From: Bacteroidales bacterium UBA3743
GTDB lineage: Bacteria > Bacteroidota > Bacteroidia > Bacteroidales > Paludibacteraceae
Reading direction: 5' to 3'
Length of the DNA: 59,781 nt
NCBI GenBank assembly: GCA_002371265.1
Contig: DFGT01000013.1
Span: 1-59,781, forward strand
Of this stretch, positions 26,095-36,100 are shown piece by piece. Each line of letters opens with the position of its first letter. Positions within the stretch are counted from its first letter, which is position 1. Both the position numbers and the translations under genes were made by a program. The notes below the pieces were generated by a model. The model made no database searches. It saw nothing but the letters and a program-made list of their open reading frames with translations, and was not told where the DNA came from.

Positions 26095-26119
26095 GACACG
26101 CACGTCCGTGCGTCTCTAC
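26095..26119 (-). repeat. REP-like palindrome, type A
   Basis: On the minus strand, GTAG followed by AGACGCACGGACGTGCGTGTC. As at 23155-23180, the head supplies the TAG stop codon (26116-26118). Confidence 0.75.
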
Positions 26120-29082
26120 CTGACAATCATTTTTTCATTGCCGACGACGTAGATGCCCTCAAGCAATCCATTCAATGCTTCCGATCTCTTGACGTTTGCC
26201 TTAACCAATGCACCTGAAACTGTGTAGACATTCACAATATCATCGGCATTTTCCGCTGAGATAGATTCTGCAGTGGAAAGTGAACCAGGATCACATGTCC
26301 ATAACTGAATATCGTCCAAAAGTAAATCGTTTCCAGATTTGTTTGTCTCAAGTCCTCCTGCCACAGAGATAATCTCTAGCTTCAAACTTGGCTTATCTCC
26401 AGTCAAAAATATTTTAGCAGACACCTCTTTCCAATCTACACCCTCACCTACAGAATTTCGTTTAACCGTCTCAGAAGTATATGATTTGTCTGAATTCAAA
26501 TCAGTGACACGAATCGCTATTGCGACAGGAAGGGATGATTGCGACCAATTGTTGATATAACATTTAGCAGTATACTCTCCTTCGCTTAGGTCTGTGATTG
26601 TTCTTTCGTAAATCACAGTATTAGCTTCATTACCACAATTCAAGAACAACATCGCTCCAAAGCCAGATTCTCCATATGTATGGTCTGGAGCAAATGTATA
26701 TCCATTCTTTTTAGGAGTTTCTCCATTGAATGTGTATGCCTGCCATCCCCACATTGTGCCATCAGTAGCTCCATCATACGCACAAGTAACATTGGCAGCC
26801 ACCGAATATGAGCCTTCTCCAGACACCTCTGATACATATTCAGCGCCAGGAATAGAATATGACAATTCGTATGTCCAGCCATCGTTTGTTGTTTTCTCTT
26901 CTTTTACAGGATTGTTGATATCAGAGTAGTCCCATACCCAATATTTGCCCTTTCCTGTGAATGTGCCGAAATCATCCTGCCATACCAACTTTTCTGCAGT
27001 TATAGGATTGCCATTGTCGTCGATACAGCATATTCTATCTGTAAATTTCCATGTGTTTGACTTAATCTTTTCACCTTCTTCACTAGTTATTTCACAATAA
27101 AATGTATATTCCTGTTCTTCCTTACCAGTAATATGAGTATATGAAGGTTCAGTAGCTCCACTTATCGCCTTGCCATCCTTATACCACTGATATTTACAAT
27201 TCATGCATGTATCCTTCAATTTGAATGTGGCATTCATTCCACCGACACATTCTGAATTTTGTCCAACAATCACAGGATCATATCCATCAAAAGGGTTTGT
27301 TTTTACTGTGTCGTCATCACATGTCCATACCTGGATATCATCCAAAAGCAAATCGTTTCCTTTCTTATTATAGGATTCTCCTCCTACTTTGGACACAATC
27401 TCAAGTTTCATTTTAGGTCCAGTCATAGAAATTTTTTGCGAGGTCTCAACCCAATCAAGGCCACTCATTGTAGAAGAACGTGCTACAGGCTTTGACACAA
27501 ACACATCACCTGAATTCAAATCCGTCAATCTTATATATATCTCAGATGGATTTTCAGAAGCAGACCAATTATTCATATAACACTTTACTGTATATTCTTT
27601 TTCTTGCAGATTTTCTATCGTTCTTTCGTAAATCACAGTATTAGCTTCATTACCACAATTCAAGAACAACATCGCTCCATAGGCAGATCCTCCATATGTA
27701 TGGTCTGGAGCAAATACAAAACCATTTTCCCCAGGCATTTTACCATTAAATGTCTTAGCCTGCCATTCCCACATTGTGCCATCAGTAGCTCCATCCCAAG
27801 CACAAGTCACATTGGCAGCCACCGAATATGTTCCTTCCTCATAAGGAATGCCATCATCAGGATATGAAGCTGCAAGTTTCTCCTCATCTTCAGCCGACAA
27901 ATTGTAAGTCCAACCATTCTCTGTAGTCTTTTCTACTTTCTTTGGGTTGTTGATATCAGAGTAATCCCATACCCAATATTTGCTCTTTTCTGTAAATGTA
28001 CCGAAATCATCCTGCCATATCAACTTTTCACCTATAGGCTTTCCATTGTCGTCGATACAGCATATTCTATCTTCAAAAGTCCATGTTCTCGACTTGATTT
28101 TTTCTCCTTCTGCAGTAGTTATTTCACAATAATATGAATATTCCTGTCCATCTACATTTCCGGTAGTATGTGTATAAGTAGATTCTGTAGCTCCACTTAT
28201 CGCCTTGCCATCCTTATACCATTGATATTTACAATTCTCATATGTATCCTTCAATTTGAATGTGGCTTTCTTTCCTCCTACACATTCTGAATATTGTCCA
28301 ACGACCATAGGATCAACCTCCGCATACACCTTGATTCTCTTTATTTTCACAGCAGAATTTGGATTAGATTCGTTCATGTAAACATTTACATCCAACGTTC
28401 CATTTGTGATTGCACCTTGTCTAGTATCAAATGAAGCAGGGATCGAAATTGTATATACGCGACTACTATCCGCATAATTAGGAACCATCACATTAATACC
28501 ATCCGGATGATTTTTAGAATTGTTTGTACCAACCTTTAGAATTGAATGATAAGAACTGTTCAAATGCGGATTTTTATTCAATCCTGAAGGATCCAAATAT
28601 GATGCAGAATGAGGATTACAAACCTCTATTTCAACACGATACTTACCTCCAATCTTCAATCCACCAACACGATAGTTAAGCAAAAGAGTATTAGATAATA
28701 CCGATTTATCTCCAGAACTGAATACAATACCCCAATCATCTGTAGTTCTGGCAAATCTTAGTGTATCCAAAAAGTGTGATCTGTATGAAATGCCATAATG
28801 TTTTCCACTGAGGAAAGTAGTTTCTGAAGGATCTGTATACACATCGGATGGTAAAGAAAAATCTTCTCCTACCGATATTTCAGGAGAGAATATTCCCTTA
28901 AATCCATTTACAGAATCTATAACATTAAAGGATTTTGATTCCGCACCAGAAACAGAAAAATCTGTGCTTGAGACAAGGACTAGCCCTGCAGCCGAACCAC
29001 CTCCTTGAGCATATGCCTTGGCACAGCCCAATAACAATCCAGCAAGGAACAGCCATAAAGTTAAGAAACGTCGTGTTTTCAT
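26116..29082 (-). CDS. Large secreted protein with two ~340-residue repeats and C-terminal sorting domain
   Basis: A 988-residue exported protein. The start at 29082 gives a clean signal peptide (MKTRRFLTLWLFLAGLLLGC, ending near AYAQ); ATG 29103 is a less likely alternative. After an N-terminal jelly-roll-like section there are two tandem repeats, at residues ~259-600 and ~604-940, offset by ~1020 bases at DNA level. Each repeat holds an Ig-like unit (YQWYKDGKAISGAT...YYCEIT) and a carbohydrate-binding-like unit (WVWDYSDINNP, GAMLFLNCGNEANTVIYERT, GNDLLLDDIQ(V/L)WTCD). The last 43 residues match those of the 866-residue neighbour and resemble a T9SS type A sorting domain. I infer a surface glycan- or protein-binding role; there is no catalytic motif. 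Confidence 0.78.
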   Translation of the reverse strand: MKTRRFLTLWLFLAGLLLGCAKAYAQGGGSAAGLVLVSSTDFSVSGAESKSFNVIDSVNGFKGIFSPEISVGEDFSLPSDVYTDPSETTFLSGKHYGISYRSHFLDTLRFARTTDDWGIVFSSGDKSVLSNTLLLNYRVGGLKIGGKYRVEIEVCNPHSASYLDPSGLNKNPHLNSSYHSILKVGTNNSKNHPDGINVMVPNYADSSRVYTISIPASFDTRQGAITNGTLDVNVYMNESNPNSAVKIKRIKVYAEVDPMVVGQYSECVGGKKATFKLKDTYENCKYQWYKDGKAISGATESTYTHTTGNVDGQEYSYYCEITTAEGEKIKSRTWTFEDRICCIDDNGKPIGEKLIWQDDFGTFTEKSKYWVWDYSDINNPKKVEKTTENGWTYNLSAEDEEKLAASYPDDGIPYEEGTYSVAANVTCAWDGATDGTMWEWQAKTFNGKMPGENGFVFAPDHTYGGSAYGAMLFLNCGNEANTVIYERTIENLQEKEYTVKCYMNNWSASENPSEIYIRLTDLNSGDVFVSKPVARSSTMSGLDWVETSQKISMTGPKMKLEIVSKVGGESYNKKGNDLLLDDIQVWTCDDDTVKTNPFDGYDPVIVGQNSECVGGMNATFKLKDTCMNCKYQWYKDGKAISGATEPSYTHITGKEEQEYTFYCEITSEEGEKIKSNTWKFTDRICCIDDNGNPITAEKLVWQDDFGTFTGKGKYWVWDYSDINNPVKEEKTTNDGWTYELSYSIPGAEYVSEVSGEGSYSVAANVTCAYDGATDGTMWGWQAYTFNGETPKKNGYTFAPDHTYGESGFGAMLFLNCGNEANTVIYERTITDLSEGEYTAKCYINNWSQSSLPVAIAIRVTDLNSDKSYTSETVKRNSVGEGVDWKEVSAKIFLTGDKPSLKLEIISVAGGLETNKSGNDLLLDDIQLWTCDPGSLSTAESISAENADDIVNVYTVSGALVKANVKRSEALNGLLEGIYVVGNEKMIVR

Positions 29083-29519
29083 AAAATAAAATTTTATCAT
29101 CATTCAATCATTTGTTGAATATTTAATTAATACATCTATTATAAACCCGTGCAAAATTATAAAAAGTATCCAATCCAAAATTAGAATAAAGTTGACATAA
29201 TGAATTAATTTAAGTTAATTTAACATATAGTCAACTCAATTAATACAGACTTTATTCACACTGTATAAATTGCAGTTTTTTGGGTTTTTACAAACAGCTA
29301 TCTAATTGATTTCAAATGTATAACGCAACCAATTATTTTTCAAACGTGAATTCTTGCGAACTTGGAAAAGTTAATTGGGAAGAAACAATACGTCATTTAA
29401 TAATGAGGCTACCGACCTTTCGATTATCAATCAAAATCACTTCTAACAGGCTAAACATTTCATAAATATTTAATATTCATATACGTTATAATTTTCTTAC
29501 AAATAAATTTCGAAAATAT

Positions 29520-29550
29520 TTTGTTTTGCCAAATATCACATTTAACTTTG
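29520..29550 (+). promoter_or_regulatory. Promoter of fibre/C13-peptidase cassette 1
   Basis: TTTG (29520-29523), 19 bases, TAACTTTG (29543-29550). It implies a leader of about 255 bases before the ATG at 29812. Confidence 0.7.
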
Positions 29551-29744
29551 TACATGCAAATCGAGATGGATATTAGATAATGAATGCGACATTAAGACTA
29601 ATGCGAATCTAGACGTAGATGTTATTAATTAGTAGATGTTATTTATAAAAACATTCATTTTGAATCGAGAGTAATTAGAGTAGTCCCAAATGAATGTTTC
29701 TCTAATAATCACCATGTGTTTGCGAGCATATCAGGGAGAACTGG

Positions 29745-29794
29745 GGAGGGTTCTTTCTTCCTGCGTGTGTTTTTATGTTATTTGTGAACTCTCC
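29745..29794 (+). promoter_or_regulatory. Leader hairpin just upstream of fibre gene 1
   Basis: GGAGGGTTC (29745-29753) pairs with GAACTCTCC (29786-29794), one G-U pair, 32-base loop, ending 17 bases before the ATG. A similar hairpin stands before the paralogous gene at 42015-42057, suggesting a conserved mRNA element (inference). Confidence 0.4.
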
Positions 29795-29811
29795 ACTAAA
29801 AAACTTTATCT

Positions 29812-31080
29812 ATGTTATTTTCAAAATTATTGAAAGCGGGTGCAGCAGCATCCCTAGTGTTGACATGTGCAGGTGTGAACGCACAGTCGTGGACATCTAA
29901 TTCAACTTATGGTTTGTACGTTAATCAGTTGAAGGGAACAAAAGGTAACGTTGCTATCGGTGTGGCAGCAGCAAACAGCTATCAAGGCAACAGACTAACA
30001 ATCAAGGCTGACTCTGCGAAGAACGGTCTAAGAATCTACGATTACAATGGCAACACAAAACTGCTACAAGGTTCAAACGGAGGTTTGACAGTAGGTGCAG
30101 CTTCTACAGCTCCAGCAAATGGACTTTATGTTGCCGGAGCAAGTAATTTAAGAGGCAATTTGACTGTCGCTGGCACTTCAACATTCTCTAAAGCAGCGAC
30201 ATTCAACAATGGTTTGACATCAAAGAGCGGTTTGATCGTGTCAGCAGGATTGGCTAAGTTTGATGGTCCAGTTTCAATGAACAGTACAATGGTAACTAGC
30301 GGCAATGCTACATTCAACAGCGGTGTGACAGTAGTTGGAGCAACTACTTTGGCAGGATCTTTGAAAACAACCGGAGCAACAACATTGAATGGTGCTACCA
30401 CAGTGAATAACACTTTGAATGTTACTGGCAATACAACACTTAACGCCATAACATATGCGAAAGGAGATATTGAGGCCACAGGCCGTGCAATATTGAATGG
30501 AGGAGCTATTGTAAAAGGTGGTATTGTTGCTTCTTTGACTGACCACCCAGGTTATCCAGGATCTATCTCTATTGGAGGAACAGAAAAGGCTACTATTAAA
30601 GCAAGTGAGTTCTGTGGTTACAAGCCAGCATGTCCAAAGGATTTGTATTTCGACGCCAAAAATTACATTTTCCTAAACGGAAATGTTGGTGTTGGAGTAG
30701 AGAGTCCAGCTGCTAAGCTTCATGTTGACGGTAAGATTCTTTGTTCAGGAGAGATTGAGGTTGCAGATTTGAATTCAAACTCAATCAAGGTTAACTCATT
30801 GAACGCAAAGGACATCCAGATGGATATGCACGGAGCTGCCGACTACGTATTTGAGGACAACTATGATTTGAAGTCTCTTTCTGAGGTAGAAAGCTACGTC
30901 AACGAGCACAAGCACCTTCCTGGTATGCCATCAGCTGCAGAGATGGATGCTAACGGAGTAAGCGTGTCAAAGATGAGCAACCTACTTTTGGAGAAGGTTG
31001 AGGAGTTGACTCTTCACATGATCAAACTTGAGAAGGAGAACGCCGCATTGAAAGCAAAAGTCGAATCTTTAAGCAAGTAA
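29812..31080 (+). CDS. Secreted fibre-like protein, cassette 1
   Basis: A 422-residue protein with a signal peptide (LLKAGAAASLVLTCAGVNAQ). The middle (residues ~95-250) is a run of short, Thr/Asn/Gly-rich repeats (for example TTLNGATTVNNTLNVTGNTTLN) that suggest a beta-helical or triple-stranded shaft. The C-terminus carries a module widespread in Bacteroidota fibre-like proteins: AADYVFEDNYDLKSLSEVESY, HKHLPGMPSAAEMDANGVSV, then a heptad-like coiled coil (LLLEKVEELTLHMIKLEKEN). That module resembles the end of phage tail-fibre proteins, so a trimeric fibre is plausible. It has no T9SS sorting domain. Codon use (AAG, GAG, AAC) suggests high expression. The peptidase gene begins 4 bases after its stop, so they are cotranscribed. 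A paralogue with the same arrangement is at 42072. Confidence 0.75.
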   Translation: MLFSKLLKAGAAASLVLTCAGVNAQSWTSNSTYGLYVNQLKGTKGNVAIGVAAANSYQGNRLTIKADSAKNGLRIYDYNGNTKLLQGSNGGLTVGAASTAPANGLYVAGASNLRGNLTVAGTSTFSKAATFNNGLTSKSGLIVSAGLAKFDGPVSMNSTMVTSGNATFNSGVTVVGATTLAGSLKTTGATTLNGATTVNNTLNVTGNTTLNAITYAKGDIEATGRAILNGGAIVKGGIVASLTDHPGYPGSISIGGTEKATIKASEFCGYKPACPKDLYFDAKNYIFLNGNVGVGVESPAAKLHVDGKILCSGEIEVADLNSNSIKVNSLNAKDIQMDMHGAADYVFEDNYDLKSLSEVESYVNEHKHLPGMPSAAEMDANGVSVSKMSNLLLEKVEELTLHMIKLEKENAALKAKVESLSK

Positions 31081-31084
31081 AAAT

Positions 31085-32905
31085 ATGAGAAAAAAATATT
31101 TACTAACCTTACTTTTAGCATTTTTCTCTTACCTGTCAGCCTTGGCTGCGGTAAGCATAGAGGAGGCAAAAGCAAAGGTTAAAGATTACGTGGAGAACAC
31201 GCTGAAGCTTCAATCTTATGGATTGCTTTATGCAAAAACCGCAAGCACAAAAATTGCTCTAATGTCAGACATAGAGGAGATTTCCGCGCCATCAAACAAT
31301 TGGGCATTTTTTGTTGATAAAAATCCTGGACAAGATTGGGCACATCCATGTGCATATGTATTCGTTTCGAAGAGTAATGGAGCAATCAGTGTAAAAAATT
31401 CCACATTGCCACCAAAGAATCGAGCAGAATGGGACGCTGTTAATCCCCAAAGCACGCTTAAGAAAGCTGTGAAAATAAATTCTTCTGACGCAGTCAATCC
31501 AAGCGGATTGATTAACAGTGGGTTGTTTCCCAACAAAAACAAGACAGCAAACAATTGTTATGCCGTAATCATCAGTGGAGGTGCTGACAAATACAACAAT
31601 TATCCAAGATATTGGAACAATTGTTCAATGGTATATCAAATGTTAAGAAACATCTACGGATACAAGAGAGAAAACATTTATACATTAATAGCAGACGGAA
31701 CAGATAGTGCTCCAGATATAAATCTAGGATCATACGATTATCCTAACGTCTCTTTGTCCTCTCCCTTGGATTTGGATGGTGATGGAAATGATGACATTAA
31801 CTATGCAGCTACAAAGTCGAATATCGCAACTGTTTTCAACACATTGAGAAACAAGATGACTTCATCTGATGAACTTTTCATTTACACAACAGATCATGGT
31901 TCATCAAATGGTTCAATTTGTTTGTGGAATGAGAGAATGATCCCTACTGAATTTGCAGCAGAAGTCAATAAAGTTGACTTTGTAAAAAACATCAACATCG
32001 TGATGGTTCAGTGTTATAGTGGAGCTCACATTCCAGCCTTAACAAAAGCCAAAAGAACAATCATCACTGCTGCAAACAGCTCTGAATCGGCTTGGTCAAC
32101 TGGCGGAATCAGTGGATACGGTTTCTTCAGCAGATGTTGGGTTGAAGCGATGTCTGGCTACAACGTTTCTAACGGTTCTACAATCAATGCAGACACAGAT
32201 GGAGACAATGCTATTTCTATGCTAGAATCTTATAAATATGCTGTAAGTCATGATAAAGCCGCTGTCGAAGGATGTTGGACTACAGAAAATGGTGTTCAAG
32301 TTTTAAAGTATGAACACCCTCAATATTGGTCTAATAGTTGTCTAGGAGAACGTCAATATTTGAGTGGTCTGCTAGTCGACACAAAGACATTATGCTGTAC
32401 ATTAAGCAGCAACGCACTTAGAAAAGCGACTAGTAGAATCACATCAACAACAAAGATCACAAGAGCCAAGGTTGATTACCAAACGTATGGCAACATCATT
32501 TTGAAGAGTGGATTCAAGGTTTCTGACGGTGCTAAATTCAAGGGTACTATCCTTGCTTGTAGATCTTCAAACACTAACAGCTCTTTACGTTCTGCTGATA
32601 TCTTTGATGATTTTGACTACGAGGAATTCGAAATTGATCCAGAAATCACTGAAATTGATGATGCTGTTTCAGAAGTTGGTGGTATCGAAATCTATCCTAA
32701 CCCTACTGACGGATTGCTTTACATCAATTCAAGCAGCACAATCAACAAGGTTATTGTGGCTGACATGACAGGTAAGATCATCATGGATGTAAATGGAGGA
32801 TCAGACAAGGTTGAGCTTGATCTATCTTCAAATCCAAAAGGAATCTATGTGTTGAAGGTTATCTCTGAGGACGACAGCACTGTTGAAAAGATAGTGTTGG
32901 AGTAA
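31085..32905 (+). CDS. Secreted C13/caspase-like cysteine peptidase with T9SS sorting domain, cassette 1
   Basis: A 606-residue exported protein (signal peptide ending near residue 22). A prodomain-like section, SIEEAKAKVKDYVENTL, precedes a clan CD peptidase domain at ~155-400. The motifs are CYAVIISGGADKY, then YGYKRENIYTLIADG, the catalytic histidine H271 in FIYTTDHGSSNG, and the catalytic cysteine C310 in NIVMVQCYSGAHIPAL. This fits the legumain/C13-like pattern, including the CySG motif. Calcium-type loops are seen (DLDGDGNDD, ~229-237; NADTDGDNAIS, ~368-378). The last ~75 residues (IEIYPNPTDGLLYINS to EKIVLE) form a classic T9SS type A sorting domain. A role in cleaving itself or the adjacent fibre is inference. 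Confidence 0.85.
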   Translation: MRKKYLLTLLLAFFSYLSALAAVSIEEAKAKVKDYVENTLKLQSYGLLYAKTASTKIALMSDIEEISAPSNNWAFFVDKNPGQDWAHPCAYVFVSKSNGAISVKNSTLPPKNRAEWDAVNPQSTLKKAVKINSSDAVNPSGLINSGLFPNKNKTANNCYAVIISGGADKYNNYPRYWNNCSMVYQMLRNIYGYKRENIYTLIADGTDSAPDINLGSYDYPNVSLSSPLDLDGDGNDDINYAATKSNIATVFNTLRNKMTSSDELFIYTTDHGSSNGSICLWNERMIPTEFAAEVNKVDFVKNINIVMVQCYSGAHIPALTKAKRTIITAANSSESAWSTGGISGYGFFSRCWVEAMSGYNVSNGSTINADTDGDNAISMLESYKYAVSHDKAAVEGCWTTENGVQVLKYEHPQYWSNSCLGERQYLSGLLVDTKTLCCTLSSNALRKATSRITSTTKITRAKVDYQTYGNIILKSGFKVSDGAKFKGTILACRSSNTNSSLRSADIFDDFDYEEFEIDPEITEIDDAVSEVGGIEIYPNPTDGLLYINSSSTINKVIVADMTGKIIMDVNGGSDKVELDLSSNPKGIYVLKVISEDDSTVEKIVLE

Positions 32906-32935
32906 TCGATAATTTTTTACTCAAACTATTAAAGG

Positions 32936-32969
32936 TCGCTTGTGGCATATTGCCGCAAGCGATTTTTTA
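32936..32969 (+). terminator. Terminator of cassette 1
   Basis: TCGCTTGTGGC (32936-32946) pairs with GCCGCAAGCGA (32952-32962), then TTTTTTAT. Confidence 0.8.
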
Positions 32970-32985
32970 TATCACACATAAAAAA

Positions 32986-33103
32986 GGGACGCATAAAAAT
33001 GACGCACAGGGGAAAAGGTGTACAGGAAAAATAAAAAGACGCACAGGAAAAATAAAAATGACGCACAGAAAAATAAAAGAGACGCACGACCGTGCGTCTC
33101 TAC
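32986..33103 (-). repeat. Tandem half-REP array ending in a complete type A REP
   Basis: Several GACGCACAGG-plus-A/T-rich units with a 21-22-base period (33038, 33060, 33081, with further degenerate units to the left). They run into the complete palindrome at 33080-33103 (minus strand: GTAGAGACGCACGGTCGTGC...), whose GTAG lies 12 bases downstream of the dnaE stop. Confidence 0.65.
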
Positions 33104-33115
33104 ATGTTGTATTCA

Positions 33116-36100
33116 TCATCCTGCCTTTGCAAACATATCCCCGGTCAGTTTGAAATCCAGACCTGAATGGATTGGCACGTCACTTTCATCTTCCTCCACA
33201 ACCTCTCCGTCGCCATCGGCAATCACTTCTGGAACCGGGACATCATCATCGACAATATCTTCCGTCGCAACAGTAGTGGATGCGGATGTGGCGGCTTTCT
33301 TTCTGTACTCCTCCAAGAAATCCATCAGTTGGCGTGTGATAAGGATTCTATGCATTGTCTTGAAATCAAGCCTTGAATGTGTTCCCTCACTGGTATGCAC
33401 CAAATCAATATTGAATGTGGCGCCATTCTCATCTGGCTGCATGTACTGGCTGACTCCCTTAATGAAGTCTTCCGTCAGCGACTTGTCTTCCAAAATAAGG
33501 TTGAGATGCATCTTCAGTGCCTCTTTCGCCTCACTCATAAGCTTGAAGTCGGTATATGTGATACGATGCATTTCTGGATGGAATCGGTCTTGTCCGATAG
33601 TGGCAGAGAAGACGACGCAATTGTTGACCTGCAGATAGTTGACCATTCCCACGTCTCTTCCCCACAACGCAATCTCTTTCGCTCCCGAATAATCCTCTAT
33701 CTTAAGGATGACGCCGGGAGTTCCCTTCTGCGACGTCTTATGAGTGATGGACGTGATGATTCCTCCTGCCGTGATTTTGCTGCGTCCCTGAATTTTTTCG
33801 ATATCTTCAAGCTCGGTGACGCGGGTGTTGCAGATATACTTCAGCAGGATATAATAGTCGTCGAGCGGATGTGCCGACAGATAAATTCCCACCAAGTCTT
33901 TCTCCTTCTGCAGACGATCCAACGCTGTCCACTTCTCAAATTTTGGCAACGGCGGCAATGCGATCGACTGAGACACTTCCATGTCGTCAAACAGTGAGTT
34001 GCGCGACTGGCTGTTGGCAAGCTTCACCTTCTTTCCAAAGTCGGCAAGCACCACACTGAACTGTATCTCTTTGTTGTTGGACTCGAAGAAATGCTCTCTC
34101 TCTATTCCTTTCAATGAGTCGAACGCTCCCGACATCGCAAGACACTCCAAATCCTTCGCTCCACAGTTGACTCGGCTCACAAAATCGTATATATCTGTGT
34201 ATTTGCCATTCTTTTCTCGCTCCGCTATCAATTCTTCCACCACCGCACGCGACATTCCTTTTATTCCCTGCAGACCGAATCGGATATTGCCGTTGGCATT
34301 GGTGCTGAAGAAGCTGTCGGATTCATTCACGTCGGGGCTCAACACTTCGATTCCCATACGTTTGCACTCATCCATAAACTTACGCACATCTTCAATCTTA
34401 TCCATAGAGCGGGTAAGGTTGGCTGCCATATAGTCGGCCGGATAATGAGCTTTAAGATACGCTGTCTGGTATGCCACCCATGAATAGCAAGTGGCGTGGG
34501 ATTTGTTGAAGGCATATTTTGCGAACTCCTCCCAGTCTCCCCAGATTTTATCCAACGTTTTTGCATCGTGTCCGTTCTCCACTCCCTGCTTCATGAACTT
34601 TGCCTTTAGCTCGTTCATCTTCTCAATCAGTTTCTTACCCATTGCCTTACGTAGGGCATCACTCTCTCCACGAGTGAAATTGGCAAGCTGACGAGACAGA
34701 AGCATCACCTGCTCCTGATATACGGTTACTCCATACGTATCTTTCAGGTACTTTTCCATACATGGAATATCATACTCGATCTTCTCTTTTCCAAGCTTAC
34801 GGTTGATAAACTTAGGAATATACTGAAGTGGACCCGGACGATACAAAGCGTTCATGGCGATCAGGTCTTCAAACACAGTTGGCTGGAGTTCACGCAAATA
34901 CTTCTGCATACCTGCGGACTCAAACTGGAATGTTCCGATTGTGTCGCCACGTGAATAAAGTTCGTAAGTCTCTTTATCATCAATTGGAATCTTATCTATA
35001 TCAAGATCTATTCCGTGCGATTTCTTAATATTCTTCAATGCCTCCTTGATGATCGAAAGTGTTTTCAATCCCAAGAAGTCCATTTTGATCAGTCCGACAG
35101 ACTCAATCACATGTCCGTCATACTGAGTCACCATCACCTTCGTTTTGGTTTCCTTATCCTCCACAGTTGAGATCGGAGCCCAGTTGGTAAGGTCGCCGGC
35201 ACCGATGATCACACCACACGCATGGATACCTGTCTGGCGGATAGTGTTTTCAAGCTGCGACGCATAGATAAGAGTCGACTTGATCTGCTCGTCATTGCCT
35301 TCCACCGCATCACGCATTTCAGGCACATACTTGAAACAGTTTTTCAAGTTCACCTTCGGCACTTTTCCCGTTTTAGGATCGGCAAGACTATCGTCGAATG
35401 CGTCTGGCACCCATTTCTTCATCTGGTTGGACAGGCTCAACGGCACATCCTGCACACGGGCGACGTCGGCGATTGAACTCTTCGTCGCCATTGTACCGTA
35501 CGTGATGATATGAGCCACCTTCTCTTTTCCATATTTCTCTGTAACCCAATCGAGCACCTTGCCTCGTCCGTCATCATCGAAGTCGACGTCGATATCGGGC
35601 AATGATATACGGTCTGGATTCAAGAAACGCTCAAACAGCAGGTCATATTTCAATGGGTCGACGTCGGTGATCTTCAAGCAGTATGCCACTACCGAACCAG
35701 CGGCAGATCCACGTCCCGGACCGACGCTCACTCCCAACTCTTCACGTGCCGCGCGGATGTAGTCCATCACAATCAAGAAGTAGCCAGGGAATCCCATCGT
35801 CTTCATGATATGAAGTTCGAAGACGATACGCTCAGTCTGCTCTTCAGTCAGATTCTCTCCGTAACGCATGTGAGCTCCCTCCCACGCAAGCTTGTTCAAA
35901 TAGTCAGCTTCGAGTTTTATACGGTAAAGTTTGTCGTATCCACCGAGTTTTTTGATCTTCTTCTCCGCGTCTTCCTGACTCAACACCACATTATGGTTCT
36001 CATCCTGAGTAAACTCGTCGAACAGCTCTTTTTCCGTGATGCGTTGACGATACTCCTCCTCTGTTCCGAAATCTTCAGGGATCGGGAACTTAGGCATGAT

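Larger units (their letters stand above)
25778..26115. other. Intergenic stretch with the second 3' repeat copy
   Basis: It holds the -7 box TATTTTTG (minus, 25819-25812) of the downstream surface gene, a terminator hairpin (25943-25976), two 25-bp tandem units and a type A REP. No gene is seen. Confidence 0.6.
25943..26259 (-). repeat. Long direct repeat, copy 2
   Basis: Near-identical counterpart of 22979-23319. It covers the 3' end of the 988-residue protein gene, a type A REP, two 25-bp units and a terminator. Confidence 0.85.
29083..29811. other. AT-rich divergent intergenic region with two promoters and a long leader
   Basis: It holds a minus-strand -7 candidate TAATTTTG (29159-29152) for the surface protein gene, the plus-strand promoter at 29520-29550 and the ~255-base leader of the fibre gene. 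No coding region is seen. The AT content is clearly higher than in the flanking genes. Confidence 0.6.

Noticed and set aside
29812..31080. Fibre-like protein as evidence of a prophage
   Set aside because: It has a signal peptide and a T9SS peptidase partner. There are no capsid, tail, lysis or integrase genes around, so it is better explained as a bacterial surface or extracellular fibre.
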